Positions 1 to 9,302 are shown, numbered from the stretch's first letter. The stretch is 64,000 nucleotides of DNA from Bog-473 sp963742035 (GCA_963742035.1 CAVUKH010000002.1:124001-188000); one strand, 5' to 3'. Notes: generated by a model from the letters alone, not told the origin. Program-made: numbers and translations.

Positions 1-645
1 GTGGCTCAGGACGCCCGTGGACAGCGTCACGTGCGCCTGGGCCTGGCCGACGCCGGCGTGGGGACGCATGGCGGTCCCGATGAGGAAGCCGTCGGTGGAG
101 TACGCCACCAGGGCCTGATCGGTGGCGGGATCGTCGGGCGCACCGACGAAACGGACCCAGGCATCGAGCTCGGGCGGGCCCACCAACTCGGGATCGCTCA
201 GGTCGACGTCGTCGACGATGAGGATCTCCCACGCCCCCTCGCCGCGCACGGTCGCGGCCGCTTCGTCGGGACCGGACTGCGTCCGTGGCGTATCGGCGTG
301 CCGGATCACGTCGGGCTCCTCGGCGCTGAGGAGGACCAGCGAACGGGTCACCAGCGTCTCACCCTGGCTGATCGTCACCGTGCTGCTGGCCACGGAACGC
401 CCGCTGTGCATGCGATCGACCGCGATGTCGAGGGGCGTGTCGGGCGATGCGCCGCGGGCGAAAACGGTGTGGATCGTCTTCACGGCCTTCCCGTCCTGGC
501 CGGCCAGCCCGGCCATCACCGACTGCGCCAGCAGCTGCCCACCGAAGACGACGCCGTGGGTGGCGCTCAGGCTGTTCGCCCGGTAGCGGTCGGTGCCGAC
601 CTCTTCGAGCGTCAGGGCATTGACGAACGCGGCGATCGTGAACAT
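1..645 (-). CDS. Acyl-CoA thioesterase II (TesB-like), C-terminus cut by window edge
   Basis: Cytosolic thioesterase that would hydrolyse acyl-CoA to the free acid and CoA. 215 codons are visible and the frame is still open at base 1, so the C-terminal part of a roughly 280-residue TesB-type double-hotdog protein is missing. Residues 30-41 read HGVVFGGQLLAQ, the classic TesB hot-dog segment, and a second hotdog unit begins near residue 150 (LDAWVRFVG). The ATG at 645 is chosen because AGGAGG lies directly upstream (3-base spacing). It is divergent from the aldehyde dehydrogenase operon. It resembles the thioesterase half of the 25789-26949 gene. Family is clear; substrate is unknown. Confidence 0.88.
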   Translation of the reverse strand, partial: MFTIAAFVNALTLEEVGTDRYRANSLSATHGVVFGGQLLAQSVMAGLAGQDGKAVKTIHTVFARGASPDTPLDIAVDRMHSGRSVASSTVTISQGETLVTRSLVLLSAEEPDVIRHADTPRTQSGPDEAAATVRGEGAWEILIVDDVDLSDPELVGPPELDAWVRFVGAPDDPATDQALVAYSTDGFLIGTAMRPHAGVGQAQAHVTLSTGVLSH

Positions 646-799
646 GGTCCTCCTCATGGGGGCAGTGGGCTGTTGGGGGCAGGGCTCTCGGGGCGGTGGG
701 CCACCACTGTGGCATCGCCGCTCCGGCGGGTGTCGGTCCGGCCTCCGGAACCGGTCGGAACGGGCGCGCGAGGCCCGAGAGCAGGATCCTACCTTCGTT

Positions 800-829
800 T
801 TTGACGGCGACGTCAAAGTCAGATACCCT
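800..829 (+). promoter_or_regulatory. Promoter with TetR-type operator, site A
   Basis: A -35 TTGACG (801-806) and a -10 TACCCT (824-829) are separated by 17 bases. Between them lies the core GACGTCAAAGTCA (809-821), and TTTGAC (800-805) with GTCAAA (812-817) forms a perfect inverted repeat. The same core occurs at five other sites in this window. It would drive the aldehyde dehydrogenase-P450 operon, with a leader of about 80 bases. A repressor bound here would block RNA polymerase. Motif seen directly; regulation inferred. Confidence 0.6.
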
Positions 830-914
830 CCCGAAAAGACTCTTCCCAGGCACGCGTCCCGCCATATGCCGGCAGTGCCGCCGTCGTGCCCTGGGTGATC
901 CGGACGACGAGAGG

Positions 915-2411
915 ATGACGACCGTGAGTGACGCAGTGAAGGTCAACCCCGAGCAGAGGATGCTCATCGACGGCGAGCTCGTCGACGCCGATTCGGGTCA
1001 GACCTTCGACAACGTGAACCCGGCGACAGAGGAGGTCATCGGTCAGGTCGCCGACGCCTCGACCGCCGAAATGCAGCGGGCCATCGACGGCTCACGGCGG
1101 GCCTTCGACGAGACGGACTGGTCGACGAACCACGCCTTCCGCAAGCGCTGCCTCGAGCAGCTCCAGGACGCGTTGCAGGCCCAACAGGAGGAGTTGCGCG
1201 AGCAGCTCATCCTCGAGGTCGGCTGCCCACGCATGACGACCAATGGCCCGCAGCTCGATGCGCCACTCAGTGACGCGCTGTCCTGGCCGGCCAAAATGAT
1301 CGACCAGTTCGAGTGGGAGACGGTCCTGCCCGACGCGATCAGCCTGCAGGGCTCGCTCGACTCGCGCCGGATCTGGCGAGAGCCCGTCGGCGTGGTCGGG
1401 GCGATCGTGCCCTGGAACTTCCCCTTCGAAGTGACCTCGCACAAGCTGGGCCAGGCGCTGGCCACCGGCAACACGGTCGTGCTGAAGCCCGCCCCGGATA
1501 CGCCGTGGAACGCCACCTTCCTAGGCCGCCTCATCGCCGAGCAGACCGACATCCCACCGGGCGTGGTCAACATCGTCACGTCGTCGGACCATCTCATCGG
1601 CGAGGAGCTCACGCTGTCGCCCAAGGTCGACATGATTTCGTTCACGGGCTCGACCGCGGTGGGCCAGCGCATCATGGAGAAGGGCGCCGCCACCATGAAG
1701 CGGACGTTCCTCGAGTTGGGCGGGAAGTCGGCGACCATCGTCCTCGAGGACGCCGACCTCGGCTTCGCCACGTTGATGGGCATGGGCGCCTGCTTCCACG
1801 CCGGCCAGGGCTGCGCCATTCAGACCCGCATGCTGCTGCCCCGATCCCGCTACGAGGAGGGCGTCGAGACGCTGAAAGGGCTGTTCGCCGCGGTGCCCTA
1901 CGGCGACCCGCAGCGGCCGGACGTCATTATGGGGCCGGTCATCTCATCGAAGCAGCGCGAGCGTGTGCTGGGGCTCATTGAGAAGGGAAAGGCCGAGGGC
2001 GCCACGCTTGCCGTCGGAGGAGGCCGCCCGTCGGGCGCGGAGTTCGCCAAGGGCTGGTGGGTCGAGCCGACGTTGTTCACCGACGTCGACAACGCCATGA
2101 CCATCGCCCAGCAGGAGATCTTCGGCCCTGTGCTCGTCGTGATCCCCTACGACACCGAAGACGACGCAGTGCGCATCGCCAACGACTCCAAGTACGGACT
2201 GTCGGGCGGTGTGTTCTCGGGGTCCGTCGAGCACTCGCTGGCGGTGGCCAAGCGCATCCGCACCGGTGGCCTGAGCATCAACGGCGGGGCCCCCTACGGG
2301 CCGGACCTGCCCTTCGGTGGCTACAAGCACAGCGGCATCGGGCGCCAGAACGGTGTGGCGGGGTTCGAGCAGTATCTCGAGGTCAAGTCGCTGGCTTGGC
2401 CGGCGGCCTGA
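915..2411 (+). CDS. NAD(P)-dependent aldehyde dehydrogenase
   Basis: Oxidises an aldehyde to the carboxylic acid with NAD(P)+ in the cytosol. At 498 residues it has the usual ALDH length and all landmarks: PWNF with Asn168, Lys191 in the cofactor pocket, FTGS (243-246), the general-base Glu267 in ELGGK, and the nucleophile Cys300 in GQGC. The ATG at 915 follows GAGAGG and leaves a normal N-terminus; the frame is open further upstream but that part is not ALDH-like. First gene of an operon with the P450 (31-base gap), so it may oxidise an aldehyde derived from the P450 product. Substrate unknown. Confidence 0.93.
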   Translation: MTTVSDAVKVNPEQRMLIDGELVDADSGQTFDNVNPATEEVIGQVADASTAEMQRAIDGSRRAFDETDWSTNHAFRKRCLEQLQDALQAQQEELREQLILEVGCPRMTTNGPQLDAPLSDALSWPAKMIDQFEWETVLPDAISLQGSLDSRRIWREPVGVVGAIVPWNFPFEVTSHKLGQALATGNTVVLKPAPDTPWNATFLGRLIAEQTDIPPGVVNIVTSSDHLIGEELTLSPKVDMISFTGSTAVGQRIMEKGAATMKRTFLELGGKSATIVLEDADLGFATLMGMGACFHAGQGCAIQTRMLLPRSRYEEGVETLKGLFAAVPYGDPQRPDVIMGPVISSKQRERVLGLIEKGKAEGATLAVGGGRPSGAEFAKGWWVEPTLFTDVDNAMTIAQQEIFGPVLVVIPYDTEDDAVRIANDSKYGLSGGVFSGSVEHSLAVAKRIRTGGLSINGGAPYGPDLPFGGYKHSGIGRQNGVAGFEQYLEVKSLAWPAA

Positions 2412-2442
2412 CGGACGGATCCGGGGAGACTGAGGTCCCGAC

Positions 2443-3648
2443 GTGACTGTGACGAGCTCATCCGAGGTCTACTACGACCCCTACGACTTCGAGATCGACG
2501 CCGATCCGTACCCGGTGTGGAAGCGTCTGCGCGACGAGGCGCCGCTGTACTGGAACGAGAAGTACGAGTTCTTCGCGCTGAGCCGGTGGGACGACGTCGA
2601 CGCCGCCATGCTCGACTGGAAGACCTACATCTCGGGCCGGGGGTCGGTCCTCGAGCTCATTAAGGCCAACATCGAGATCCCCCCCGGATCGATCCTCTTC
2701 GAGGACCCGCCCGCCCACGACCTCCACCGTGGCCTGCTCTCCCGGGTGTTCACGCCCAAGAAGATGCAGGCGCTCGAGCCCCAGGTGCGCGCTTTCTGCG
2801 CGCAGGTGCTCGACCCGCTCGTCGGTTCAGGTGGTTTCGATTTCATCGCGGACCTGGGCAAGTTCATGCCGATGCGGGTCATCGGCATGCTGCTCGGGAT
2901 CCCTGAGGCCGACCAGGTCGCCATCCGGGACCGCCTCGACGACAGCCTGCGTCTCGAAGAAGGTGTCGCTCCCTCGACCGACTACGACGCGCTCGCCCAG
3001 GCCGAGGTGTTCTCCGACTACATCACCTGGCGCGCCGAGCACCCCTCCGACGACCTGATGACCGAGCTGCTGAATGCCGAGTTCGAGGACGTCAGCGGAA
3101 CGACACGCACGCTGACCCACGGCGAGATCCTCACCTACGTCGGTTTGTTGGCCGGGGCCGGCAACGAGACCACGACCCGCCTCATCGGCTTCACCGGGGA
3201 GGTCCTGGGCCGCCATCCGGACCAGCGCGCCGAGCTGGTGGCTGACCGGTCCCTGATCCCGAACGCCATTGAGGAGATGCTGCGGTACGAGGCGCCCTCG
3301 CCCGTCCAGTCCCGCTACGTGACCAGGGACGTCGACCTGCACGGGAGGACGGTGCCCGAGGGCAGCGTCATGGTGCTGCTGAACGGCTCGGCCAACCGGG
3401 ACGAGCGCCACTTCCCCGACGGCGACAGGTTCGACATCCACCGCACCGTCGGCCGTCACCAATCGTTCGGCTACGGCATCCACCTCTGCCTCGGCGCCGC
3501 GCTGGCCCGGCTGGAGGGCCGCGTGGCGCTCGACGAGGTGTTGACCCGCTTCCCCGAGTGGGAGGTCGACTACGACAAGGCCGAGCGCGCCCACGCCTCG
3601 ACCGTGCGGGGCTGGGAGACGCTTCCCGTGCGGACGTCCACCTCGTGA
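2443..3648 (+). CDS. Cytochrome P450
   Basis: Soluble bacterial class I P450 (401 residues) that would hydroxylate an organic substrate using electrons from a ferredoxin. The I-helix oxygen-activation motif AGAGNETTT is at 237-245, ExxR at Glu278-Arg281, and the haem-binding loop FGYGIHLCLG at 342-351 with ligand Cys349. GTG start at 2443. It sits between an aldehyde dehydrogenase and an amidohydrolase. The only ferredoxin in the window is at 37988, far away. The sequence resembles the CYP125/142/124-like broad group of actinobacterial lipid or terpenoid P450s, but the subfamily cannot be fixed by eye. Confidence 0.95.
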   Translation: MTVTSSSEVYYDPYDFEIDADPYPVWKRLRDEAPLYWNEKYEFFALSRWDDVDAAMLDWKTYISGRGSVLELIKANIEIPPGSILFEDPPAHDLHRGLLSRVFTPKKMQALEPQVRAFCAQVLDPLVGSGGFDFIADLGKFMPMRVIGMLLGIPEADQVAIRDRLDDSLRLEEGVAPSTDYDALAQAEVFSDYITWRAEHPSDDLMTELLNAEFEDVSGTTRTLTHGEILTYVGLLAGAGNETTTRLIGFTGEVLGRHPDQRAELVADRSLIPNAIEEMLRYEAPSPVQSRYVTRDVDLHGRTVPEGSVMVLLNGSANRDERHFPDGDRFDIHRTVGRHQSFGYGIHLCLGAALARLEGRVALDEVLTRFPEWEVDYDKAERAHASTVRGWETLPVRTSTS

Positions 3649-3691
3649 TCCGATCGTCACGCACTGGCATCCGCCCGGAAAGGAGCGCACC

Positions 3692-4963
3692 ATGAACCTC
3701 GACGACATGATCCTGGTCAGTATCGACGACCACATGATTGAGCCGCCCGACATGTACGAGAACCACGTCCCGAAGAAGTGGCTCGACGACGCGCCCAAGG
3801 TCGTGCACGAGGACGGCATCGACCGCTGGGTCTTCCAGGGCGAGAAGACCAGCACGTCCTTCGGCATGTCGGCCACGGTGGGCTGGCCCTCGGAGGAATG
3901 GGGCTTCAACCCGGGCACCTACACGGAGCTGCGCCCCGGATGCTTCGACGTGCACGAACGGGTGCGCGACATGAACGCCAACGGCGTGCTCGGTTCCATG
4001 TGCTTCCCGACGATGGCCGGATGGAACGCGCGGACCTTCTCCGAGGCACAGGACAAGGAGATCGCCCTCGTCATGCTGCAGGCCTACAACGACTGGGCCA
4101 TCGACGAATGGTGCGGGGAGTACCCCGGCCGCTTCATTCCGCTCGGCATCGTCCCCATGTGGGACGTCGACGCCGCCGTGGCCGAGGTCAGGCGCATCGC
4201 CAGGAAGGGCTGCCGGTCCATCAGCTTCCTCGAGACGCCGCACGTGCAGGGGTTCCCCAGCTTCCTCTCCGGCTACTGGGACCCGATGCTCGCCGCGCTG
4301 AGCGAGGAGAACATGGTGCTCTCGCTCCACATCGGCGCCGGCTTCAACGTCATTCAGAAGGCCGAGGAGGCGCCGGTCGACCACCTGATGGTGCTGGCCT
4401 GCCAGATCAGCGCCATCACCGCCCAGGATCTCCTGTTCGGGCCGACGCTCCGGCGCTTCCCCGACCTCAAGGTCGCCCTCTCCGAGGGTGGCATCGGCTG
4501 GATCCCCTTCTACTTCGACCGGATCGACCGTCACTTCACGAACCAGGAGTGGCTGCACGGCGACTTCGGCGGCAAGTTCCCTTCCGAGGTGTTCCGTGAG
4601 CACATCCTCGCCTGCTACATCACGGACCCCTCCGGTCTGCTGCTGCGGGACCGCATCGGCATAGAGGGCATCGCCTGGGAGTGCGACTACCCGCATACCG
4701 ACACGACGTGGCCCAGGTCGCCCGAGTTCGCCTGGAAGGAGTTTCAGGACACCGGGTGCAGGGACGACGAGATCCACAAGATCACCTGGGAGAATGCCTG
4801 CCGCTTCTACAGCTGGGACCCCTTTGCCCACACGGCCAGGGAGCAGGCGACGGTCCGCGCCCTGCGGGCGTCGACGCCCGACGTGGACGTCACCCGCATG
4901 TCCAAGGACGAATGGCGCACGCGTAACGAGGCGGCAGGCATCGGCGTTGTGAGCGCGGTCTAG
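3692..4963 (+). CDS. Amidohydrolase-2 family metal-dependent hydrolase/decarboxylase
   Basis: TIM-barrel protein of the amidohydrolase-2 group (PF04909; ACMSD-like decarboxylases and hydrolases), 423 residues. Near the N-terminus ISIDDHMIEPPDMY replaces the usual HxH with an Asp/His pair, as is common in this actinobacterial clade. LHIGAGF (middle) and ECDYPHTDTTWP (C-terminal) supply the later barrel ligands. Strong ribosome site AAAGGAG before ATG 3692. It lies 43 bases after the P450 in one operon. One of four such proteins in the window (others at 15383, 30541, 59618) and diverged from the 15383/59618 pair. Substrate unknown. Confidence 0.9.
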   Translation: MNLDDMILVSIDDHMIEPPDMYENHVPKKWLDDAPKVVHEDGIDRWVFQGEKTSTSFGMSATVGWPSEEWGFNPGTYTELRPGCFDVHERVRDMNANGVLGSMCFPTMAGWNARTFSEAQDKEIALVMLQAYNDWAIDEWCGEYPGRFIPLGIVPMWDVDAAVAEVRRIARKGCRSISFLETPHVQGFPSFLSGYWDPMLAALSEENMVLSLHIGAGFNVIQKAEEAPVDHLMVLACQISAITAQDLLFGPTLRRFPDLKVALSEGGIGWIPFYFDRIDRHFTNQEWLHGDFGGKFPSEVFREHILACYITDPSGLLLRDRIGIEGIAWECDYPHTDTTWPRSPEFAWKEFQDTGCRDDEIHKITWENACRFYSWDPFAHTAREQATVRALRASTPDVDVTRMSKDEWRTRNEAAGIGVVSAV

Positions 4964-4989
4964 CCTCGCCGCCGGTCACTCGGCCGCCA

Positions 4990-5021
4990 TTGAAGACGAC
5001 ACAGATTGAGGACGACACAGA
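4990..5021 (+). repeat. Tandem direct repeat, 2 x 16 bp
   Basis: TTGAAGACGACACAGA (4990-5005) is followed immediately by TTGAGGACGACACAGA (5006-5021), with one mismatch. It lies in the 120-base gap between the amidohydrolase and acyl-CoA dehydrogenase genes. It could be a replication-slippage duplication or a direct-repeat protein site; there is no evidence for function. Confidence 0.7.
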
Positions 5022-5083
5022 AAGCCAGGCGCGGCGCGCCTGAAAGGATTGAAGAGTCACGTGAACGAGCTACAGGGAGTCCG

Positions 5084-6214
5084 ATGCTCCTGAATCTCAG
5101 CGAAGATCAGGAGTTCTTTCGGGAGACGACCAACCGTTTCCTGAACGAGCAGGTGCCACCGGACGCGGTCCGCGCCCTGCGCCACGACGGAAGGGGCTTC
5201 GATCCCTCCTACTGGCGGCGCGGCGCCGAGCTGGGCTGGACCTCGCTGCTGGTCAGCGAGGAGCACGGCGGCGGGTCCATCAGTGGCCAGGGACTGGTCG
5301 ACCTCAGCCTCGTGGCCGACGCGTTCGGGAGCCACGCCGCGCCGGGACCCCTGACAACGACCAACGTCGTGGCAGCGGCACTCAGTGCCCACGGGGCGGC
5401 ACCCGACGTACTGGCATCCCTGCTCTCAGGGGAGGGGATCGCCTCGTGGTGTGCGCCGACGCTGGGCCCGGACGGGTGGCGAGCAACGGTTGAGGCGTCC
5501 CGTCACGGGTCCGACCTCGTGTTGCGTGGACGGTCGCGCCAGGTCGAGGCGGCCGGTACGGCGGACCACTTCCTCGTGACCTGCCGCGACGGCAGCGGCA
5601 CGACACAGGTACTCGTGCCGGCGTCATCGACGGGCATCACGGTCACGCCGATGCAATCGGTCGACCTGACCCGCCGTTTCGACGTCGTGACCTTCGACGA
5701 CGTCCATGTCCCCGCCGGCGTTCTCGTCGGCGCGGCGGGGCAGGCGACGGCAGATGTCGACCGCCAGTTGGAGCAGTTCCTGGTCATCCTCAATGCCGAG
5801 TCGGTCGGTGCCATGCAGACCGGGTTCGACATGACGGTCGAGTGGGCCTTCGACCGCTACTCCTTCGGGCGCCCGCTCGCCTCGTACCAGGCCCTGAAGC
5901 ACCGTTTCGCCGACATGATGAGCTGGCTCCAGGGGTCCCACGCCATCAGCGCGGCGGCCTGCGTCGCCGCGCAGGAAGGCAGCGACGAGGCGCCCGAGCT
6001 GGTGAGCGCGGCCAAGGCCTACATCGGCCAGTACGGCGCCGAGTTGCTGCAGGACTGCGTGCAGCTGCACGGGGGTATCGGGGTCACGTTCGAACACGAC
6101 CTGCATCTGTACCTGCGCCGCCTCATCGTCGACAGAGCATTGGCCGGTACGCCGGCCGACCACCGCCAGCGCATTGCCGCCATGGTGGCCCAGCGGGACG
6201 GAGTGGCGGCATGA
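5084..6214 (+). CDS. Acyl-CoA dehydrogenase (subunit 1 of an adjacent pair)
   Basis: FAD flavoprotein family catalysing alpha,beta-dehydrogenation of an acyl-CoA. 376 residues from ATG 5084 (MLLNLSEDQEFFRETTNRFL); the frame is open further upstream but without homology. C-terminal helical domain with QLHGGIGVTFEHDLHLYLRR. The last codons overlap the next dehydrogenase start (ATGA at 6211-6214), so the two are translationally coupled. In mycobacteria such adjacent FadE pairs form alpha2-beta2 enzymes (for example ChsE1-ChsE2 of steroid side-chain degradation). By analogy this gene and the next may be one heteromeric enzyme. Substrate unknown. Confidence 0.92.
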   Translation: MLLNLSEDQEFFRETTNRFLNEQVPPDAVRALRHDGRGFDPSYWRRGAELGWTSLLVSEEHGGGSISGQGLVDLSLVADAFGSHAAPGPLTTTNVVAAALSAHGAAPDVLASLLSGEGIASWCAPTLGPDGWRATVEASRHGSDLVLRGRSRQVEAAGTADHFLVTCRDGSGTTQVLVPASSTGITVTPMQSVDLTRRFDVVTFDDVHVPAGVLVGAAGQATADVDRQLEQFLVILNAESVGAMQTGFDMTVEWAFDRYSFGRPLASYQALKHRFADMMSWLQGSHAISAAACVAAQEGSDEAPELVSAAKAYIGQYGAELLQDCVQLHGGIGVTFEHDLHLYLRRLIVDRALAGTPADHRQRIAAMVAQRDGVAA

Positions 6215-7497
6215 GCGCGCTGCTGGAACAGGCGGAAGGTGCGGATGACGTGGAGGACCTCGAGAGCTTCCGGCAACGGGCTCGGACCTTCATCGGCTCC
6301 AACCTCCGCCGCGTCTCGCCCGAGGAACTGCGCCTCGGCTGGAACGGTCTGAGCGAGGAGGAGGAGCTCGCCGCCGTCGCTCGCGACCGGGAGTTGCAGC
6401 GCATGCTCTTCGACGCCGACCTCGCCGGCATCTGCTTTCCCCGCGCCTACGGCGGTCAGGGCCTGACGCCGGAGCACCAGAAGGTCTTCAACGAGGAGAT
6501 CGTCGGCTACGAGTACCCGCTCCGCCTGCAGGTGCCGAATCTCTCGCCCTGCGCCACAGTCATCCTCGAGTACGGCACCGAGGAGCAGAAGCTGCGCCAC
6601 CTCCCCCCCATTTTGAAAGGTGAGGCGCTCTGGATGCAGTTCCTGTCGGAGCCCAGTGGCGGTTCCGACGCCGCAGGAGCCCTCACGACCGCCGTGCGCG
6701 ACGGCGACCAGTGGGTGTTGAACGGCTCCAAGGTGTGGACCACGGGCGCTTGGTGGTCCGATTGGGGCCTGTGCTTGGCCCGGACCAATTGGGACGTGCC
6801 CAAGCACCGTGGACTCACCGTGTTCATGCTGCCGATCCACCAGCCGAGCATCGAGGTGCACCGGATAGAGATGTTGAACGGTTCACGGGAGTTCTGCCAG
6901 GAATTCATGACCGACGTCATCGTTCCCGACACGGAGCGTATCGGTGACGTCGACGACGGCTGGACGGTGGTCACGCGCTGGATGTTCCACGAGCGCATGC
7001 TCTACAACTCGCCCTACGTGACCGAGCCCATCGGCCTGACCCACGGACACATGGATGCCGGTGTCGTCTTGTCCATCGCCCGGGAGAACGGCCGACTGCA
7101 GGACCCTTCCGTGCGCGAGATGGTGGGCGAAGCACGGATGCTCGAGCTGGTCACCAGGGAGATGTCGACCTACGTGAGCGACGGCATCCGTTCCGGTGGG
7201 CTGAACGACCAGGCGGCGGCCATCGTGCGCCTCTTCAAGGGCATCGCCCAGAACCGGATTGTGACCCTGGCCTACGAAGCGGCGGGTCCGGAGGGAGCGG
7301 CCTGGACCGAGGACTCGGCCGCCTCGCAGGCTGCGACGAACTTCTTGATGCGCCAGGGCGGGACCATCGGCGGCGGGACGACCGAGATGGCCCGCAACGT
7401 CATCAGCGAGCGGGTGCTGAACATGCCGCGGGAGCGTCGCCTGGACAAGGACGTCCCCTTCCGCGACGTGCCACGCGGCCGCTCGGCAAACACCTAG
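6211..7497 (+). CDS. Acyl-CoA dehydrogenase (subunit 2 of an adjacent pair)
   Basis: Second acyl-CoA dehydrogenase, 428 residues, starting at ATG 6211 inside the stop of the first gene. The conserved LSEPSGGSD segment (flavin and substrate binding) lies near residue 147, followed by the WVLNGSKVWTTGA strand. The C-terminus has GGTIGGGTTEMARNVISERVL, typical of FadE-type enzymes. The N-terminal extension of about 40 residues is acidic. Likely partner of the upstream gene. The neighbourhood (ALDH, P450, DUF35-thiolase, enoyl-CoA hydratase) suggests beta-oxidation of a side chain or branched acid. Confidence 0.93.
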   Translation: MSALLEQAEGADDVEDLESFRQRARTFIGSNLRRVSPEELRLGWNGLSEEEELAAVARDRELQRMLFDADLAGICFPRAYGGQGLTPEHQKVFNEEIVGYEYPLRLQVPNLSPCATVILEYGTEEQKLRHLPPILKGEALWMQFLSEPSGGSDAAGALTTAVRDGDQWVLNGSKVWTTGAWWSDWGLCLARTNWDVPKHRGLTVFMLPIHQPSIEVHRIEMLNGSREFCQEFMTDVIVPDTERIGDVDDGWTVVTRWMFHERMLYNSPYVTEPIGLTHGHMDAGVVLSIARENGRLQDPSVREMVGEARMLELVTREMSTYVSDGIRSGGLNDQAAAIVRLFKGIAQNRIVTLAYEAAGPEGAAWTEDSAASQAATNFLMRQGGTIGGGTTEMARNVISERVLNMPRERRLDKDVPFRDVPRGRSANT

Positions 7498-7547
7498 CCA
7501 TCCGCCGGGGCGGCGTGTGCCCGGCGCCGAGACCCGAGGAGCCAGTC

Positions 7548-8405
7548 GTGCCCATCGCCACCATCAACGGACTGTCGCTGGCCTACGAGCTCATCGGGGA
7601 CTCGGGCCCGCCCTGGGTCATCACCCCCGGCGGGCGTTTCACCAAGGAGTCGCCCGGCGTGCGCCAGCTGGCCGAGATTCTGGCGGCCGACGGCAACCGG
7701 GTGCTCATTTGGGACCGTCCCAACTGTGGTGCGTCCGACGTCTGTTTCACGGGCTCGTCGGAGTCCGCCATGCAGGCCGACGCGCTGGCCGGGCTGCTCA
7801 CGCACCTCGACCTGACGCCGGCGATCATCGCCGGTGGCTCGGGCGGCGCCCGCGTCTCGCTGTTGACCGCGGCGCGCCATCCCGAGACGGCGGCCGGTCT
7901 CGCCATCTGGTGGATCAGCGGCGGCATCTTCGGCCTGCTGTCACTGGCGACGCACTACTGCGGCGGCTCCGTGGGGGCGGCCTGGATGCACGGCATGGAG
8001 GCGGTGGCGGACCTGCCGGAGTGGGCCGAGGTGCAGGAGCTGAACCCGTCGAACCGGGATCGGTTCCTGGCCCAGGACCGGGACGAGTTCATCGCGACGA
8101 TGGAGCGCTGGATGCAGGCCTACTGCCCCCGCGACGACGAGCCGGTGCCCGGACTGCCGGAAGCCGATGCTCGGGCGCTCGCCGTCCCGGCCCTGGTGTT
8201 CCGCAGCGGGGAGAGCGACCCGCACCACACGCGTGCCACCTCGGAGGCACTGGCGGGAATTCTGCCCAACGCCCGCCTCGTCGAGCCCCCGTGGGGCGAC
8301 CGGGAGTGGATAGAGCGCGGCGAAGCCCGGGAGGAAGGCCTCTTCGCCCGTTGGACGCTCCTGGCCCCACAGCTGCTGGAGTGGAAGGCGGACGTTCTGG
8401 GCTGA
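7548..8405 (+). CDS. Alpha/beta-fold hydrolase
   Basis: Cytosolic alpha/beta hydrolase of 285 residues from GTG 7548, preceded by GAGGAG; an in-frame GTG at 7515 is the alternative. HGN-like N-terminal strand ITPGGR, WDRPNCGAS, and nucleophile elbow AGGSGG with Ser98. A likely acid is in SGESDPHH. The usual C-terminal catalytic His is not obvious: where it is expected the sequence reads EPPWGDREW. Last clear gene of the 915-8405 operon (51-base gap). It might cleave an ester or a C-C bond of a ring product. Function beyond family is unknown. Confidence 0.85.
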   Translation: MPIATINGLSLAYELIGDSGPPWVITPGGRFTKESPGVRQLAEILAADGNRVLIWDRPNCGASDVCFTGSSESAMQADALAGLLTHLDLTPAIIAGGSGGARVSLLTAARHPETAAGLAIWWISGGIFGLLSLATHYCGGSVGAAWMHGMEAVADLPEWAEVQELNPSNRDRFLAQDRDEFIATMERWMQAYCPRDDEPVPGLPEADARALAVPALVFRSGESDPHHTRATSEALAGILPNARLVEPPWGDREWIERGEAREEGLFARWTLLAPQLLEWKADVLG

Positions 8406-8457
8406 CCGCCCGAAATCGGCGCGCGTCGTCCCGGCGGACGGGACCGTTCCTTTGCCG

Positions 8458-8667
8458 ATGGACCCCCTTGACTTCGTGGCGTCGCTCTCGGACGACGAGA
8501 TCCCGGCGGTTCTCGACATGCTCCTTCGTCGGAGGGCTGATCTCGATCACGCCACTGCTTGGCTCTTGCACGAGATCGAGCGGCGTCGGGCCTACCGCCA
8601 CGAGCCGGGTCACCACAACGGAGCGCTGCGTGGCCGGGCCGTTCGGCGCACCGGTCCTCCCGGTTGA
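8458..8667 (+). CDS. Possible small hypothetical protein
   Basis: 69 residues starting MDPLDFVASLSDDEIPAVLD. The first 45 residues look protein-like: amphipathic helices with acidic and Leu/Arg runs (LRRRADLDHATAWLLHEIERRR). The tail (HHNGALRGRAVRRTG) is low complexity. No good ribosome site; ATG at 8458, or TTG at 8452. I recognise no family. It may be a genuine small helical protein at the operon end or a chance frame. Confidence 0.35.
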   Translation: MDPLDFVASLSDDEIPAVLDMLLRRRADLDHATAWLLHEIERRRAYRHEPGHHNGALRGRAVRRTGPPG

Positions 8668-8719
8668 GACGTGGCGCGGCCATCTCCAGGGGGCCCAGTG
8701 CCCTGACGAGGTGCGAAGG

Positions 8720-9196
8720 TCAGAGGCCCTGTCGGACCGTTCGTTCCAAAATGCCGAGCGTGGCCCGTAGCGCGGAATCAGGCACGATCGGGAATCGGTC
8801 CTTGAATTCGCCCTCCACCTTGGACCAGTCGTAGAAGGACGTCACCTCGGTGATGCCATCCTCACCGGGTTCCAGGCGGTACCCGTAGAAGTGTGGGATC
8901 GGGATGTCGGGACCGAGGTCCCAGGCAATCTCTCTGTCGGGCTCGAAGACGATGATGTTCACGGTCACGTCGTATTTGCCGAGGGGAAAGTCATTCAGTG
9001 CCTCGCGATCCATGTGAATGACGAATCTGTCGCCGACCTTCTCGGCCGGTTCGCCCGTGAAGTCCTGCAACATCCCGGAGGCGTCGATGGCCACATGGCC
9101 CGCGGGGCTCCGCACGATGTCGAAGATGGCGGAAGCCGGCGCGGGGATCGGCCGGGTCACTTCGATGCGGTCGGGCAGGAAGACGGTGTCAGGCAT
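8720..9196 (-). CDS. SRPBCC (START-like) family protein
   Basis: 158-residue single-domain protein of the SRPBCC/polyketide cyclase-like superfamily, a helix-grip fold with a hydrophobic ligand cavity. Typical opening RIEVTRPIPAPASAIFDIVRSPAGHVAIDASGML and the later strand DREIAWDLG support this, as does the C-terminal long helix. Good ribosome site GAGGAG upstream of ATG 9196. It stands alone on the minus strand between the catabolic operon and the next minus gene. Such proteins bind lipids or polyketide-like molecules; the ligand here is unknown. Confidence 0.85.
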   Translation of the reverse strand: MPDTVFLPDRIEVTRPIPAPASAIFDIVRSPAGHVAIDASGMLQDFTGEPAEKVGDRFVIHMDREALNDFPLGKYDVTVNIIVFEPDREIAWDLGPDIPIPHFYGYRLEPGEDGITEVTSFYDWSKVEGEFKDRFPIVPDSALRATLGILERTVRQGL

Positions 9197-9302
9197 AGGA
9201 GAGGCTCCTCATGGAAGGGTGAGTCGACAGACCGCTCACCGAAGGGATCGGTCTGGCGAGTATCGCGCGGCGACACTCCGGCCGCGCCCCGGACCACCGC
9301 CT

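Noticed and set aside
359..967. A 202-codon minus frame at the left end
   Set aside because: A different minus frame (1-645) gives an obvious TesB-type thioesterase with a ribosome site; this one is out of frame with it and overlaps the promoter at 800-829.
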